From a virus: DNA of 26,230 nucleotides. The position numbers were made by a program, and so were the translations under genes. Of this stretch, positions 1 through 8,557 are shown one piece after another; position 1 is the first letter of the stretch; each line of letters opens with the position of its first letter. The stretch covers positions 1-26,230 of the IMG/VR virus record IMGVR_UViG_3300047998_000159. One strand, given 5' to 3'. The notes beneath the pieces were generated by a model. That model had not been told where the DNA came from. It ran no database searches and saw nothing but the letters and a program-made list of their open reading frames with translations.

Positions 1-1
1 G

Positions 2-226
2 ACAAAGCCGGGGATGCTTTCTGGTGGCATTAAGAATCAGAGCAATAACCAGAACAATCAGTCAAATAGCCCCCCTAACAACGGAATCAAACCAGCTCAA
101 CGCCAGCAAAGGCAGGGAGTCTGGGGTTCAGGCTTTACAAAAGGGGGGTATGGAATGCTCTCTGAGGAAAATGAAAACATGAGACAGTCTGTGGTTGCGG
201 CACTGGAGAAGAAGCTCCTTGGCTAA
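2..226 (+). CDS. 3' end of an unidentified late gene (cut by window start)
   Basis: An open frame runs in from the left edge and ends at the TAA at 224-226; an ATG at 14 is in frame, but the frame is already open before it, so the true start is probably outside the window. The visible 70-75 residues are rich in Asn, Gln and Ser at first, then a Gly-rich stretch (GVWGSGFTKGGYGML), then a short charged helix ending EKKLLG. No family is recognised. The end overlaps the start of the next gene by 8 nt, so the two are probably translated together as part of the late virion operon. Real coding is likely but not certain. Confidence 0.5.
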   Translation, partial: TKPGMLSGGIKNQSNNQNNQSNSPPNNGIKPAQRQQRQGVWGSGFTKGGYGMLSEENENMRQSVVAALEKKLLG

Positions 227-3200
227 TGCGCTTGCCAATCCGCTGTTGGATAGCCCTACTGGACTGTCCTCTGACTTCTCTGTGAATGACATTGATTACG
301 ATGCTCTGTCTGGATTCACTGTGGGGCCGAGCTTCTATAACACAGACGAAGACGGCAACCTTACCTGGGCAGACAATGTTAACGCTGAGCTAATGGGTTC
401 TAATCCCATCATGGGTCTAGCCAGTGGAGCCGGTGGCGGTATGTACATTGGCGAAGACGGCAATATGTATCTCAAGAAAGTCACCTATCACGGAGACGGT
501 CAGCTTCCTGATGACTGGAAGTATGGCGATCCTGTAAACGAAGATGACTGGGTTACTGAGTACACAGATGAGCGCCTGTATTTCTGGTCACCTCCGCAAG
601 AGCTTGGTGACACAGGGCTAAACGGCGATCAAGAAGCGGCTATGGCTGGGCGCGAAAAGGTCGGTTCTGGAGGTTTATACACAGAGGCTCAGATTAAAGA
701 GGCATGGGATGCCAAAGAAGGCATGGGGTATCTCAAGCAACACACTACATGGGATAAGTACTGGAACTTTATTCAGAAAACTTCAGAGCTGTTCGTTGAC
801 TCTGAATTTGACGATAAGACCTATAAAGGAATAACCGCTCCTGGGGGCGGCAACTGGCAAGACAGCCCTGAGTACATGGCCTTGCTGGAAGAGACCGGCA
901 TCCCTACTCAGTACGTTAATGATGACGGTGATGTATTCAACTTTAACGGCACAACCTACGTTAAGGACTATAAGGTTGATGACAGCATAGACATTGGTGT
1001 CATTAATGCTGTTGCTCTGGGTCTTATAGGAAGTTTTATTGCTGGCCCTGCTATTGCTGGGGCATTAGGCCCGATGCTTGGTACGGCTGGAGCTAAAGCC
1101 GCCTCAGCCGCCATTACCAGCCTTGCTAAAGAATATATGCTGACCGGAGAGCTTAGCTTTGAAGACGCCCTAACGTCTGCGGCACTGTCCTATGGTGGCG
1201 CTGAGCTTTCTGATGCTCTTACTGGAGGCGGGGTAATAGGGGATATTGGCTCTAAGCTAACTGACTTTGGCAACAATGTTGTTGATGGTGGTGGCGGCAT
1301 ACTGACAGCCGCACTCCAGGCTGGCGGCATGAACCTAGTTACCCAGCTAGTTAATGAAGGTGAGATTGATTGGAAAGATGCGGCGCAGGCCGCGTTAATG
1401 GCTGGTGGTAGTGCCGCACTGCAGGGCTTCCTTTCTGACATTGGCAAATCTGATGAGATGGACAGCCTCGAGGAGTGGGATGAATACGACGAATGGCAAC
1501 AAGAGGCCATTAGCGCTGACATTAAAGATCCCTTCCTTAACCCTAATTACAAGTCTGTAGGCGATGGCCTTGTGATGAACATTAATACTGGAGAGGTGTT
1601 TGGGCAGGGCGGAATAGACACTACCAGCTACGGCAACTTTGATGATCTAGATAAAGACGGTGATGGCGTTCTAAATGGCAATGACCTTTCGGAGATTACG
1701 ACTCCAGACCGCCCCTATGTAGATCCGCGTCCAAATGATAATCCCTATACGAAGGATGGTGCGCGGGTTTACATAGACTCAGACGGCAATGTCTATACGC
1801 AGGATCAGATAGCGTACTTCTCAAGAGATCAAGATGGCGGGGCCGAGTTTGGTTCGTGGTATCAATTGGAGGACGGGTCAAAAGTCCTGCTTGAGCAAGG
1901 CACTATGATCGGTGGCCGCTATATGTTCGATGGCGATGGTGATGGCGTATTCGATGCCGTTTACAACGAAAACGGAGCAATGGTCGGTAGATATGACCCA
2001 GAGATAAAAGAGTGGGTTGATTATGAGGGAAATGTAAGCGCAAGCATTGGCAACTATATGAATGAGGTCAATGGCGCAGGTAGCGGTACGCCGATTGATA
2101 ACCCATTCAACATGACTAGGGAGCAGTATGACGCTCTAACAGACAAGGAGCTTTTCCAAGACTTCTGGGTTCAGAAGGGTGATCAAGGGATTCTGGCTCT
2201 GACCGATGGAGAGATGGAGGCTCTTGTCGCCAAGTTTGGCTCAGGAGAGGCTTTAGAGGCTCATCTAAAGGCAAATGGATATGGTGTTCATTACTCTGAA
2301 CAGCATGGCTGGAGGCTTGAAGCTGGGGTTGATACCTCTGATGGAATCTATGGAATCAACACTGGTGACAATACGATTGCAGGAATAATTGGTGACCCTA
2401 ATGGCCCTGATGGGCCGCGTTATTGGCAGGGCGAATATGACCCCAATGACCCCAATGCGCCCGCAAAAGAAGACCCCTTCAAAGACCCCCCTAAGCCCCC
2501 TAAGACGCCTGATTCAACTGATAATGGTGGGAATACAGATGGCGCTACAGGGGCTGACAAAACTGGCAATCCTGCTAATCCGGGCGGTGGACCCACTGGT
2601 GGTGGCGGTCCCTCTACTAACGCTAGCGATTACTCTCCTAATCAGTACATCAACATAGCCGTACAGACTGGCCTTACGGTAACGGAGATTATTGACAGGC
2701 TAAATAATGGGGAGACCCCAGAACAGATTGTCTCCAACCCTAGTGGTGAGACTCCTGCAACAAATGGTGACACCCCTACTAACAGTGGTGAGAAGCCAGA
2801 CAATACTCCAACTACAGACACGACACCGCCCTCCGGCACTAACAATGGCGATCCAGCTTATGTAACCCCTACCTTTGCTTGCGATTCGGGATGGGCTGAT
2901 GGGACTGGCGCTTGCGTCCCTGTGGGTGACTCACGATTGCCGGGGCAGGGCGGCGGTAACGGTGACGGGAATACTAATACAGACGGCACTGGCACTGGCG
3001 GCGATGGCACTGGCGGCGATGATGCTGATGGCTCTGGTGACGGCACCACTGGCGGTGATGGAAGTGGCGGCACTGGTGATGAGACCGGCGGAGATGGCAC
3101 TGGTGGTGACGGCACTGGCACTGGAACTGACGGCAACGGCACTGGAAGCGATACTAATGGCAGTGGCGATGGCACTGGAGACGGCACTGGAGATGGTGAG

Positions 3201-3407
3201 GGTGACGGCAATGGCAACGGGAACGGTCTTGGTAATGGCAATGGTCTTGGTAATGGGATGCTTGCTGGGGCTGGTGGCTCTGGCAGACCTGCTTGGGGCG
3301 AGTTGTTTGCGCCTCCTGCGTTTAGGAAGCACACGCCATATCAGTCCAAGGTAACGGGCCGCTTGTTTACAGACATTATGCTGGGTGGAAGAAATGACAT
3401 ATCTTGA
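219..3407 (+). CDS. Large Gly/Asp-rich putative virion protein with EF-hand-like loops
   Basis: This frame of about 1062 aa lies just upstream of the tail-tube genes, so a virion role (neck, tail or adsorption apparatus) is inferred from position; no named family is recognised. There is no ATG near the 5' end. TTG 219 has GGAG at 205-208 and is preferred; TTG 195 would add 8 residues. Residues about 260-300 form a hydrophobic Ala/Gly segment, with a second Ala/Gly-rich stretch near 385-410. A canonical EF-hand loop (DKDGDGVLNGND, about residue 478) and a near match (DGDGDGVFDAVY, about residue 571) suggest calcium binding. Then come a Pro/Asp/Thr-rich linker, a Cys pair in ACDSGWADGTGACVP, a long Gly-Asp-Thr low-complexity region (about residues 922-1012) and a short ordered C-terminus. 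Opposite-strand Pro-rich ORFs here are shadows. Confidence 0.8.
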   Translation: MANALANPLLDSPTGLSSDFSVNDIDYDALSGFTVGPSFYNTDEDGNLTWADNVNAELMGSNPIMGLASGAGGGMYIGEDGNMYLKKVTYHGDGQLPDDWKYGDPVNEDDWVTEYTDERLYFWSPPQELGDTGLNGDQEAAMAGREKVGSGGLYTEAQIKEAWDAKEGMGYLKQHTTWDKYWNFIQKTSELFVDSEFDDKTYKGITAPGGGNWQDSPEYMALLEETGIPTQYVNDDGDVFNFNGTTYVKDYKVDDSIDIGVINAVALGLIGSFIAGPAIAGALGPMLGTAGAKAASAAITSLAKEYMLTGELSFEDALTSAALSYGGAELSDALTGGGVIGDIGSKLTDFGNNVVDGGGGILTAALQAGGMNLVTQLVNEGEIDWKDAAQAALMAGGSAALQGFLSDIGKSDEMDSLEEWDEYDEWQQEAISADIKDPFLNPNYKSVGDGLVMNINTGEVFGQGGIDTTSYGNFDDLDKDGDGVLNGNDLSEITTPDRPYVDPRPNDNPYTKDGARVYIDSDGNVYTQDQIAYFSRDQDGGAEFGSWYQLEDGSKVLLEQGTMIGGRYMFDGDGDGVFDAVYNENGAMVGRYDPEIKEWVDYEGNVSASIGNYMNEVNGAGSGTPIDNPFNMTREQYDALTDKELFQDFWVQKGDQGILALTDGEMEALVAKFGSGEALEAHLKANGYGVHYSEQHGWRLEAGVDTSDGIYGINTGDNTIAGIIGDPNGPDGPRYWQGEYDPNDPNAPAKEDPFKDPPKPPKTPDSTDNGGNTDGATGADKTGNPANPGGGPTGGGGPSTNASDYSPNQYINIAVQTGLTVTEIIDRLNNGETPEQIVSNPSGETPATNGDTPTNSGEKPDNTPTTDTTPPSGTNNGDPAYVTPTFACDSGWADGTGACVPVGDSRLPGQGGGNGDGNTNTDGTGTGGDGTGGDDADGSGDGTTGGDGSGGTGDETGGDGTGGDGTGTGTDGNGTGSDTNGSGDGTGDGTGDGEGDGNGNGNGLGNGNGLGNGMLAGAGGSGRPAWGELFAPPAFRKHTPYQSKVTGRLFTDIMLGGRNDIS
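2983..3255 (+). repeat. Coding low-complexity tract of imperfect GGCACT/GGCGAT-type repeats
   Basis: Within the C-terminal part of the large Gly/Asp-rich protein the DNA becomes an imperfect array of short units such as GGCACTGGC and GGCGATGGC, later GGTAATGGCAATGG. The encoded chain alternates Gly with Asp, Thr, Asn and Ser. Such tracts can expand or contract by slippage or recombination. The composition recalls RTX-type Gly/Asp calcium-binding repeats, but no regular nonapeptide period is visible, so a flexible linker is the safer reading. Confidence 0.75.
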
Positions 3408-4029
3408 ATTGGTAAATAACGTCCTCACCAGACTGCGTGAGCCGATGATTACCTCGGTCCTCAAGTCTGAGGATGCTGTGGTTAACATCGTTAAGAACCT
3501 TGTAAATGACGCTAAGCGTCACGTTGAGATGGCTCATTCATGGAATGCCACCCGCAGGCTATGGCAGTTCACTACTGAGCTAGGCAAGACTAGTTACATC
3601 CTTGAGGACACTGCTGGCGGGTGCAGGATTAGTGAGGTCATGGTCAACGGGAATCACATCCATCAATGGGATTTGAGAACCCTGATACATCAGGCAAACA
3701 AGGCGGGTCTTTCTTACCGTTATGCCTATGATGGTACAGATAACGATGGGAATATCTCTTTAAGGTTTGACCCCGTGCCAGAGGCGGGGATTCTGATTCA
3801 TATTTTAGGGCATCAAGTTCTTGCTGACCTTAAAGAAGACACAGATACGCTTAGGCTTCCTGACCAGCCTGTTCTCTATTACGCCTTAGCTCTTGCGGCC
3901 AGGGAGCGTGGAGAGGTGGGCGGTCAAACAGCACAAGAGCTGTTCAGCATGGCCTCGCAGTACATATCAGACGCTATAGCACTAGATGCAAACCTGTCAC
4001 CAAATGAGAAGACCTGGGCGGTAGTCTAA
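3394..4029 (+). CDS. Tail tubular protein A-like / head-tail adaptor (T7 gp11-like)
   Basis: A 211-aa protein. The start MTYLELVNNVLTRLREPMI, followed by a helix with VVNIVKNLVNDAKRHVE and then W-N-A-T-R-R, matches the general pattern of podovirus tail tubular A/adaptor proteins, which form the ring under the portal; T7 gp11 has 196 aa. ATG 3394 is chosen because GGTGG lies 5-9 nt upstream; an in-frame GTG at 3385 is less likely. It overlaps the preceding gene by 14 nt and the next gene by 1 nt (TAATG). Position directly before the nozzle-like gene supports the call. The assignment is by length, pattern and gene order, not by a diagnostic motif. Confidence 0.6.
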   Translation: MTYLELVNNVLTRLREPMITSVLKSEDAVVNIVKNLVNDAKRHVEMAHSWNATRRLWQFTTELGKTSYILEDTAGGCRISEVMVNGNHIHQWDLRTLIHQANKAGLSYRYAYDGTDNDGNISLRFDPVPEAGILIHILGHQVLADLKEDTDTLRLPDQPVLYYALALAARERGEVGGQTAQELFSMASQYISDAIALDANLSPNEKTWAVV

Positions 4030-5762
4030 TGGCACAAGCAGTCAATCAATTCACGATAAGGGGCCAAGGCTTTCAGGGTCTCAATACCGAGATGAGTCCT
4101 ATTGGCTCTGACCCTAGTTATGCTTTGCGTGCTGACAACTGCGTGATTGACAGAGTGGGGCGGATAGCGGCGAGAGAGGCATTCGCGGCAGAGGCAGAGA
4201 TTGGGCCTAATATCTGGGATAACACTGATCTCACCAATATCTCTGCTCACTACACTAACGATGGGTATGATGTTTATGAGCCTCATCCTGTCTGCACAAC
4301 AGTTAGCGGCACGTATTTCCCCTCAGCTACGTCTATTGAGCGAGCCACATGGAATGGCGTAGAGATCATGGAAGACGTAGGAATTGATCCCAATCAGCCT
4401 TATGAATACTCACTTGGGTGGGAGAAGAACGGTGAGATTAAGCCCTGCACTTTTCCTTCTATTGATACAGAGGGGCTAGAGAAATCCCTATACGTCCATT
4501 TCAAGCGAGACCTGTTCCTGTTCAGCAGGGGTAATAGCTTCCTCAAATACAACGGTAATGGGGGTTGGGAGGATGTGGCCTACACCCCTCCTCAGACCGA
4601 TGATGGGAACATCGTAGATAAGATAGATGGGGATATAGCTATCTCTGCCTATGGTCGGCTATGGGTGTCAGGGGTTAATGGTGACTACCAGACTATCTAC
4701 TACTCTAGCCTGCTGAGAGAAGACCAGTGGTATGACGGCAAGGGTACTCCTGATGACGCTCAGAACACGGCAGGCATTATCAATGTCTCAGAATACTGGC
4801 CCGTAGACTTTGACCAGATAGTCAATATCCATGCTCATAACGGCTTCCTGCTGGTCTTTGGTCGCCGCTCTATTTTGATCTATGCAAATGCTGACAAGGG
4901 TGACCCTGCTGGAGAAAACGGCATATACCTACAAGATGCTATCTCTAATGTAGGGCTGGTAGAGCGTGACGCTATCTGCAACACAGGTACGGATGTCATG
5001 TTCTGTGATGACACTGGGCTTAGGAGCTTGGCTAGGGTAATCCAGGAAAAGTCTACCCCTATTGGCGAGCCGTCAATGAACGTCAAGCGTGAGTTCATGG
5101 ATATGATTCAGGAAGAAGAACGCTCTGAGGCGCTGGTCAAGGGCATTAAGATGGCCTACTTCCCGTCAAAGTCTCTAGTGATTTGCCTGTTCAGAACGTC
5201 TGGAGTTGCTTACACGTTCTCTACTGAGCGACCTTCAACTACTGGTGGGGCCAAGACTACCCGCTGGACTGATTGCTATTTCTCAGCCATGTACTTTGCT
5301 GAGGATTCAGACATTGGGCGGCCCTACCTTGCTGGACTAAACAACAAGGGCGTATTGAGATATGAGGGCTTCCGTGGCTATGAGCCATATTGGATAGATT
5401 TTGAATCTATGTCGTTGGGCGTCACTCAGAACTCAGTTCAGACAGTAATACCAAAGAGCATTATCTACCTTGTTTTATCTCCTGCCGTTCCTGCTGACGC
5501 ACGCTCTAAGTGGGGCTTTGGCTCACACCTTGATTACCACTACGACTTCCGCATTGAGCCTGATGGCACTACGGAGTGGGGCATTGCTGAGTTTGGAATT
5601 GATGAATATGTCGGCGGCAAACCCGGCATTTGGAAAGAGAAGGTCAATACAATAGGGGCTGGTGAGTTTTTGCGCGTTGGCCTTGAGATTGAAATTAATG
5701 GCAGTCCGTTTGCCATACAGGAGATAGCGGTGAATACAGCAGTCGGGAGGATAGCGGCATGA
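4029..5762 (+). CDS. Tail tubular protein B-like / tail nozzle protein
   Basis: A 577-aa protein whose N-terminus (GFQGLNTEMSPIGSDPSYAL followed by ADN, then RVGRIAAREAF) is the pattern seen at the start of podovirus nozzle proteins, where a short strand is followed by 'GLN...L...A..ADNC....G....R'. The rest is beta-rich with many aromatic residues, as expected for a beta-propeller-like nozzle. T7 gp12 is larger (794 aa), so domains may be missing or replaced. The ATG overlaps the preceding stop by 1 nt; the stop overlaps the next start as ATGA. It probably forms the distal short tail through which DNA is ejected. Function is inferred from the N-terminal pattern and the T7-like gene order. 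Confidence 0.6.
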   Translation: MAQAVNQFTIRGQGFQGLNTEMSPIGSDPSYALRADNCVIDRVGRIAAREAFAAEAEIGPNIWDNTDLTNISAHYTNDGYDVYEPHPVCTTVSGTYFPSATSIERATWNGVEIMEDVGIDPNQPYEYSLGWEKNGEIKPCTFPSIDTEGLEKSLYVHFKRDLFLFSRGNSFLKYNGNGGWEDVAYTPPQTDDGNIVDKIDGDIAISAYGRLWVSGVNGDYQTIYYSSLLREDQWYDGKGTPDDAQNTAGIINVSEYWPVDFDQIVNIHAHNGFLLVFGRRSILIYANADKGDPAGENGIYLQDAISNVGLVERDAICNTGTDVMFCDDTGLRSLARVIQEKSTPIGEPSMNVKREFMDMIQEEERSEALVKGIKMAYFPSKSLVICLFRTSGVAYTFSTERPSTTGGAKTTRWTDCYFSAMYFAEDSDIGRPYLAGLNNKGVLRYEGFRGYEPYWIDFESMSLGVTQNSVQTVIPKSIIYLVLSPAVPADARSKWGFGSHLDYHYDFRIEPDGTTEWGIAEFGIDEYVGGKPGIWKEKVNTIGAGEFLRVGLEIEINGSPFAIQEIAVNTAVGRIAA

Positions 5763-6823
5763 GTACACAATCATTTGGTGGGATGCTGTCTGGTTTTGGG
5801 GATTGGCTGGGCAATAACGCTTCTGGCCTAGCCTCAGTAGGCTCTATCTATGGAGCGCTAGACAACGCATCAGACATCAGGGATCTGGGGTACGCCACCC
5901 AACAGCACCTTGAGAACATGGGTAAAGACCTAAATACAGGCTCTCAGTTCCAAGGCTATGGAGTGACCTCTGGTTTAGGGACTAGCACTGTAGGTACTGA
6001 TGGAGGCATTAACCTTGGCGTTAATTCAAATCAGGCTCAGATAAATCAAGGCCTGGGTATGGGTACTGCGGCGCAAGGCGCAATGCAGAACGCTCTCAGT
6101 ATGGGGCATGGGCAGGGCGCTATTAACTACTCTCCCTATGCAACTCAAGCCATGGAGAACTCACTTGCCGATCCCTCCCAGCGGCAGAACGAGATCTACA
6201 ACCAGATGATGGCTATTCAGAACCCTCAGCTTGATGCACAGCAGGCTCAACAGCAGGCTCGCGAACACGCTATGGGTCGCGGTGGCGTCATGGGTAGTGC
6301 TTATGGCGGCACAGCAGAAGATGCGGCAATGGCTAGGGCTAGAGCGCAGGCTTCTAATGAGGCCGTCATGGGCGCTATGAAACAGGCTGATAGCGAGCGT
6401 CAGATGTTTGGTCAGATGGGTGCGGCATACGGTGGTCTGGGTAATCAGGCTATCAATTCAGCGGCACAGTACGGCGGGATGCTTGGGCAGGTAGGCTCAG
6501 CTATGGGTCAGCTTGGCCTTGACCAGCAGAAGGCTGGATACCTGCCAATGCAGATGCAGTTGGAGCTTCTGAATCAAGCTCAGAACACAGGTGGCATGGC
6601 TCAAGCGGGTCAGCTTACTGGTCAGGATTATCTGGCACAGCTTCTAATCGGTGGCACTAACGCCAACATCAACGCACAGAAAGTATCCAGTGAGCTACAG
6701 GGCAACCTGTATGACTCTATCTTGGATAACTTGGGTGGCGCATCCAATGAGGAAGGTAGTTCTAACGGTCTGTTCTCTATGCTGGGTGATGCGGCTGGCT
6801 GGCTTGGCGGTCTTTTTGATTAA
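5759..6823 (+). CDS. Gln/Ala/Gly-rich putative internal virion (ejection) protein
   Basis: A 354-aa protein rich in Gln, Ala, Gly, Met and Asn, with long helix-forming runs (for example QLDAQQAQQQAREHAMGRGG) and hydrophobic Gly-rich ends (N-terminal FGGMLSGFGDWLG, C-terminal GDAAGWLGGLFD). Position after the nozzle gene and before two larger coiled-coil proteins matches the place of T7 gp14, the first internal core protein, which crosses the outer membrane during ejection. No direct sequence match can be shown. Translation is coupled to the upstream gene by an ATGA overlap. Another structural role is possible. Confidence 0.5.
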   Translation: MSTQSFGGMLSGFGDWLGNNASGLASVGSIYGALDNASDIRDLGYATQQHLENMGKDLNTGSQFQGYGVTSGLGTSTVGTDGGINLGVNSNQAQINQGLGMGTAAQGAMQNALSMGHGQGAINYSPYATQAMENSLADPSQRQNEIYNQMMAIQNPQLDAQQAQQQAREHAMGRGGVMGSAYGGTAEDAAMARARAQASNEAVMGAMKQADSERQMFGQMGAAYGGLGNQAINSAAQYGGMLGQVGSAMGQLGLDQQKAGYLPMQMQLELLNQAQNTGGMAQAGQLTGQDYLAQLLIGGTNANINAQKVSSELQGNLYDSILDNLGGASNEEGSSNGLFSMLGDAAGWLGGLFD

Positions 6824-6833
6824 GGAGTAGGTG

Positions 6834-8555
6834 ATGGCACGTTATGGTTCAAGAGCAAGTAACCTATCTGGCCTGCTAGGTTCTATCGGTGACACCATCG
6901 GTGAGATGGGCAAGCCGGGGGAGCAGTACATTGATACGTTTCGTAGACAACAGGCTCCGACCCCCGAGATGGATAGCTCAAAGTCTCTTGGTGATTATGC
7001 AGAGTGGGCGCGGCGCAACGGCTATGATGAGGAGGCCGACAGGTACATGGCCCTGGCCTACAAGCAAAAGGAGGTTGAGAAGCAAGAGGCTAAGGATGCG
7101 GCTCTTGGTAAGGCAATGGCTGGCGCTAGCAAGTCTGGCTCTGTTGCCATGCGCGAAGGTGCGCGCGGCGACCTCGGCAATGTTGACGCAACCATAGCCT
7201 CTCTTAACAGCAGGCTGTCTGACCCCGCTGTGCAGGCTAATCCTCAAGCCGTTCAAGCAATTACTTCTCAGATTCAGCGGCTAGAAAACAACCGTCCAGC
7301 GTTTGAGGCGGCTAATACCGAGGCAATTGCGCGCGGCGTGGTAAACATTGACCAGCAGATAGCGGCTCTTGATAAGTCTGACCCAAACTACGAGCAAAGA
7401 AAGGCGGGGCTTGAGAGCGCTAGGGCTAGATTCATGGACCAGCCAGGAGTCGATGAGACCTATCAGCTTAAAAAGCTGGAGCTGATGGAGCTTGAGAATA
7501 AGCAAAGTGCGGCAATGTGGACGAACCAAAGCTCCGCTGTTGTGGCTGAGCTTAGGAAAGCTGGCACTGACCCCTCAGAGATTGCAAAGGTAGAGGCGAA
7601 GTATCCTCAGTTCGCGGCGCAGATTGCGGCTGTGTCTCCTGAGATCCTCGCCCAGAATGAATCGCTAGAAAAGATACGCTCTGATGACTTCCGCATTGAA
7701 AGCCTGCCGAATGAAATTGACAATCAGCGCAAGAGAATTGCCGAGTCCAATCTTTCGGACGCTCAGAAGGCTGACCTGAATAGCAGTCTCGATACCACTG
7801 AGGCCGGAGTGAATGGCGCGCAGATTTACCCGCCTGCCGCGATTGAAAGCTACACCAAGGTCGTTAGCAGAATTGACCAGATGATGAACCAAGAGCTAGC
7901 GGCTGATGCTGGTGTTGAGCGTCAGAGAACAGAGCGGGCCGTCATCATGCACGAGAAAGCTAAGATGGTTCAGGTCACCGAGGCTGATGCGCGAGAGTTC
8001 GCCAGCCAGAGAACAGGCAGGGACGTTGACGATCTCACTGATGAAGAGATTGCGGATGCTCGCGCTGACCTTCTTGAAGAGGCGGCTGAATGGGAGTACC
8101 GCACTGCTGTAGCCGCTGACAGGGCTGAGCCTCGGGAGCTTGACTCTGATGACAAGAAGGATCTTACGCAGAGGCTTAAGAATGGCGACTACGGAGAAGA
8201 CCATGACTCTGCTGTCGCTGTCGCCGCGTTTGACCTGACTACTCAGGGGTATAGCAAGGAGGATGTAACGGCCTTCTTGACCAAAGAGCTTCCCGAGATG
8301 ACCGCTGACAGGGCCGAGGCTTTGTATGACGATATGTGGGAAGACCTGAACAGTGTCGATGAGGCTGTGCCTACCCCCGCTGAGGCAAAGGCTGACCCAT
8401 ATCGCAAGGAAAAAGGCTTCCCGTTTCTTAAGCCGATGGAGGAGCGTTACGCGGAATTCCTACAGCGCCGGTCTCAAACTGTAGCGAGGAGGCCGGAGCC
8501 TAAGCCAGCCAGTGCGCCCTACATTGCTCCCGTTTATAGAAGACTTGGGGGCTAA
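6834..8555 (+). CDS. Helical putative internal virion protein (gp15-like by position)
   Basis: A 573-aa protein, almost entirely predicted helical and strongly charged, with coiled-coil stretches (for example AYKQKEVEKQEAKDAAL and LKKLELMELENKQ). No signal peptide or obvious membrane segment is seen. ATG 6834 is preferred over GTG 6831 because AAGGAG at 6822-6827 is then 6 nt away. It lies between the Gln-rich protein and the largest protein of the group, as T7 gp15 lies between gp14 and gp16, so an internal core or ejection role is inferred. There is an 11-nt gap before it and a 2-nt gap after it. The family is not recognised from motifs. Confidence 0.5.
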   Translation: MARYGSRASNLSGLLGSIGDTIGEMGKPGEQYIDTFRRQQAPTPEMDSSKSLGDYAEWARRNGYDEEADRYMALAYKQKEVEKQEAKDAALGKAMAGASKSGSVAMREGARGDLGNVDATIASLNSRLSDPAVQANPQAVQAITSQIQRLENNRPAFEAANTEAIARGVVNIDQQIAALDKSDPNYEQRKAGLESARARFMDQPGVDETYQLKKLELMELENKQSAAMWTNQSSAVVAELRKAGTDPSEIAKVEAKYPQFAAQIAAVSPEILAQNESLEKIRSDDFRIESLPNEIDNQRKRIAESNLSDAQKADLNSSLDTTEAGVNGAQIYPPAAIESYTKVVSRIDQMMNQELAADAGVERQRTERAVIMHEKAKMVQVTEADAREFASQRTGRDVDDLTDEEIADARADLLEEAAEWEYRTAVAADRAEPRELDSDDKKDLTQRLKNGDYGEDHDSAVAVAAFDLTTQGYSKEDVTAFLTKELPEMTADRAEALYDDMWEDLNSVDEAVPTPAEAKADPYRKEKGFPFLKPMEERYAEFLQRRSQTVARRPEPKPASAPYIAPVYRRLGG

Positions 8556-8557
8556 GC

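Noticed and set aside
2858-3334. 158-aa Pro/Ser-rich minus-strand ORF, and a 185-aa one at 2931-3488
   Set aside because: Both are mirror frames of the Gly/Asp/Thr repeats; their low-complexity composition follows from the plus-strand codons.
2875-3354. 159-aa plus-strand ORF rich in Ala/Leu/Met
   Set aside because: A +1 shadow of the repeat tract of the large virion protein; no ribosome site.
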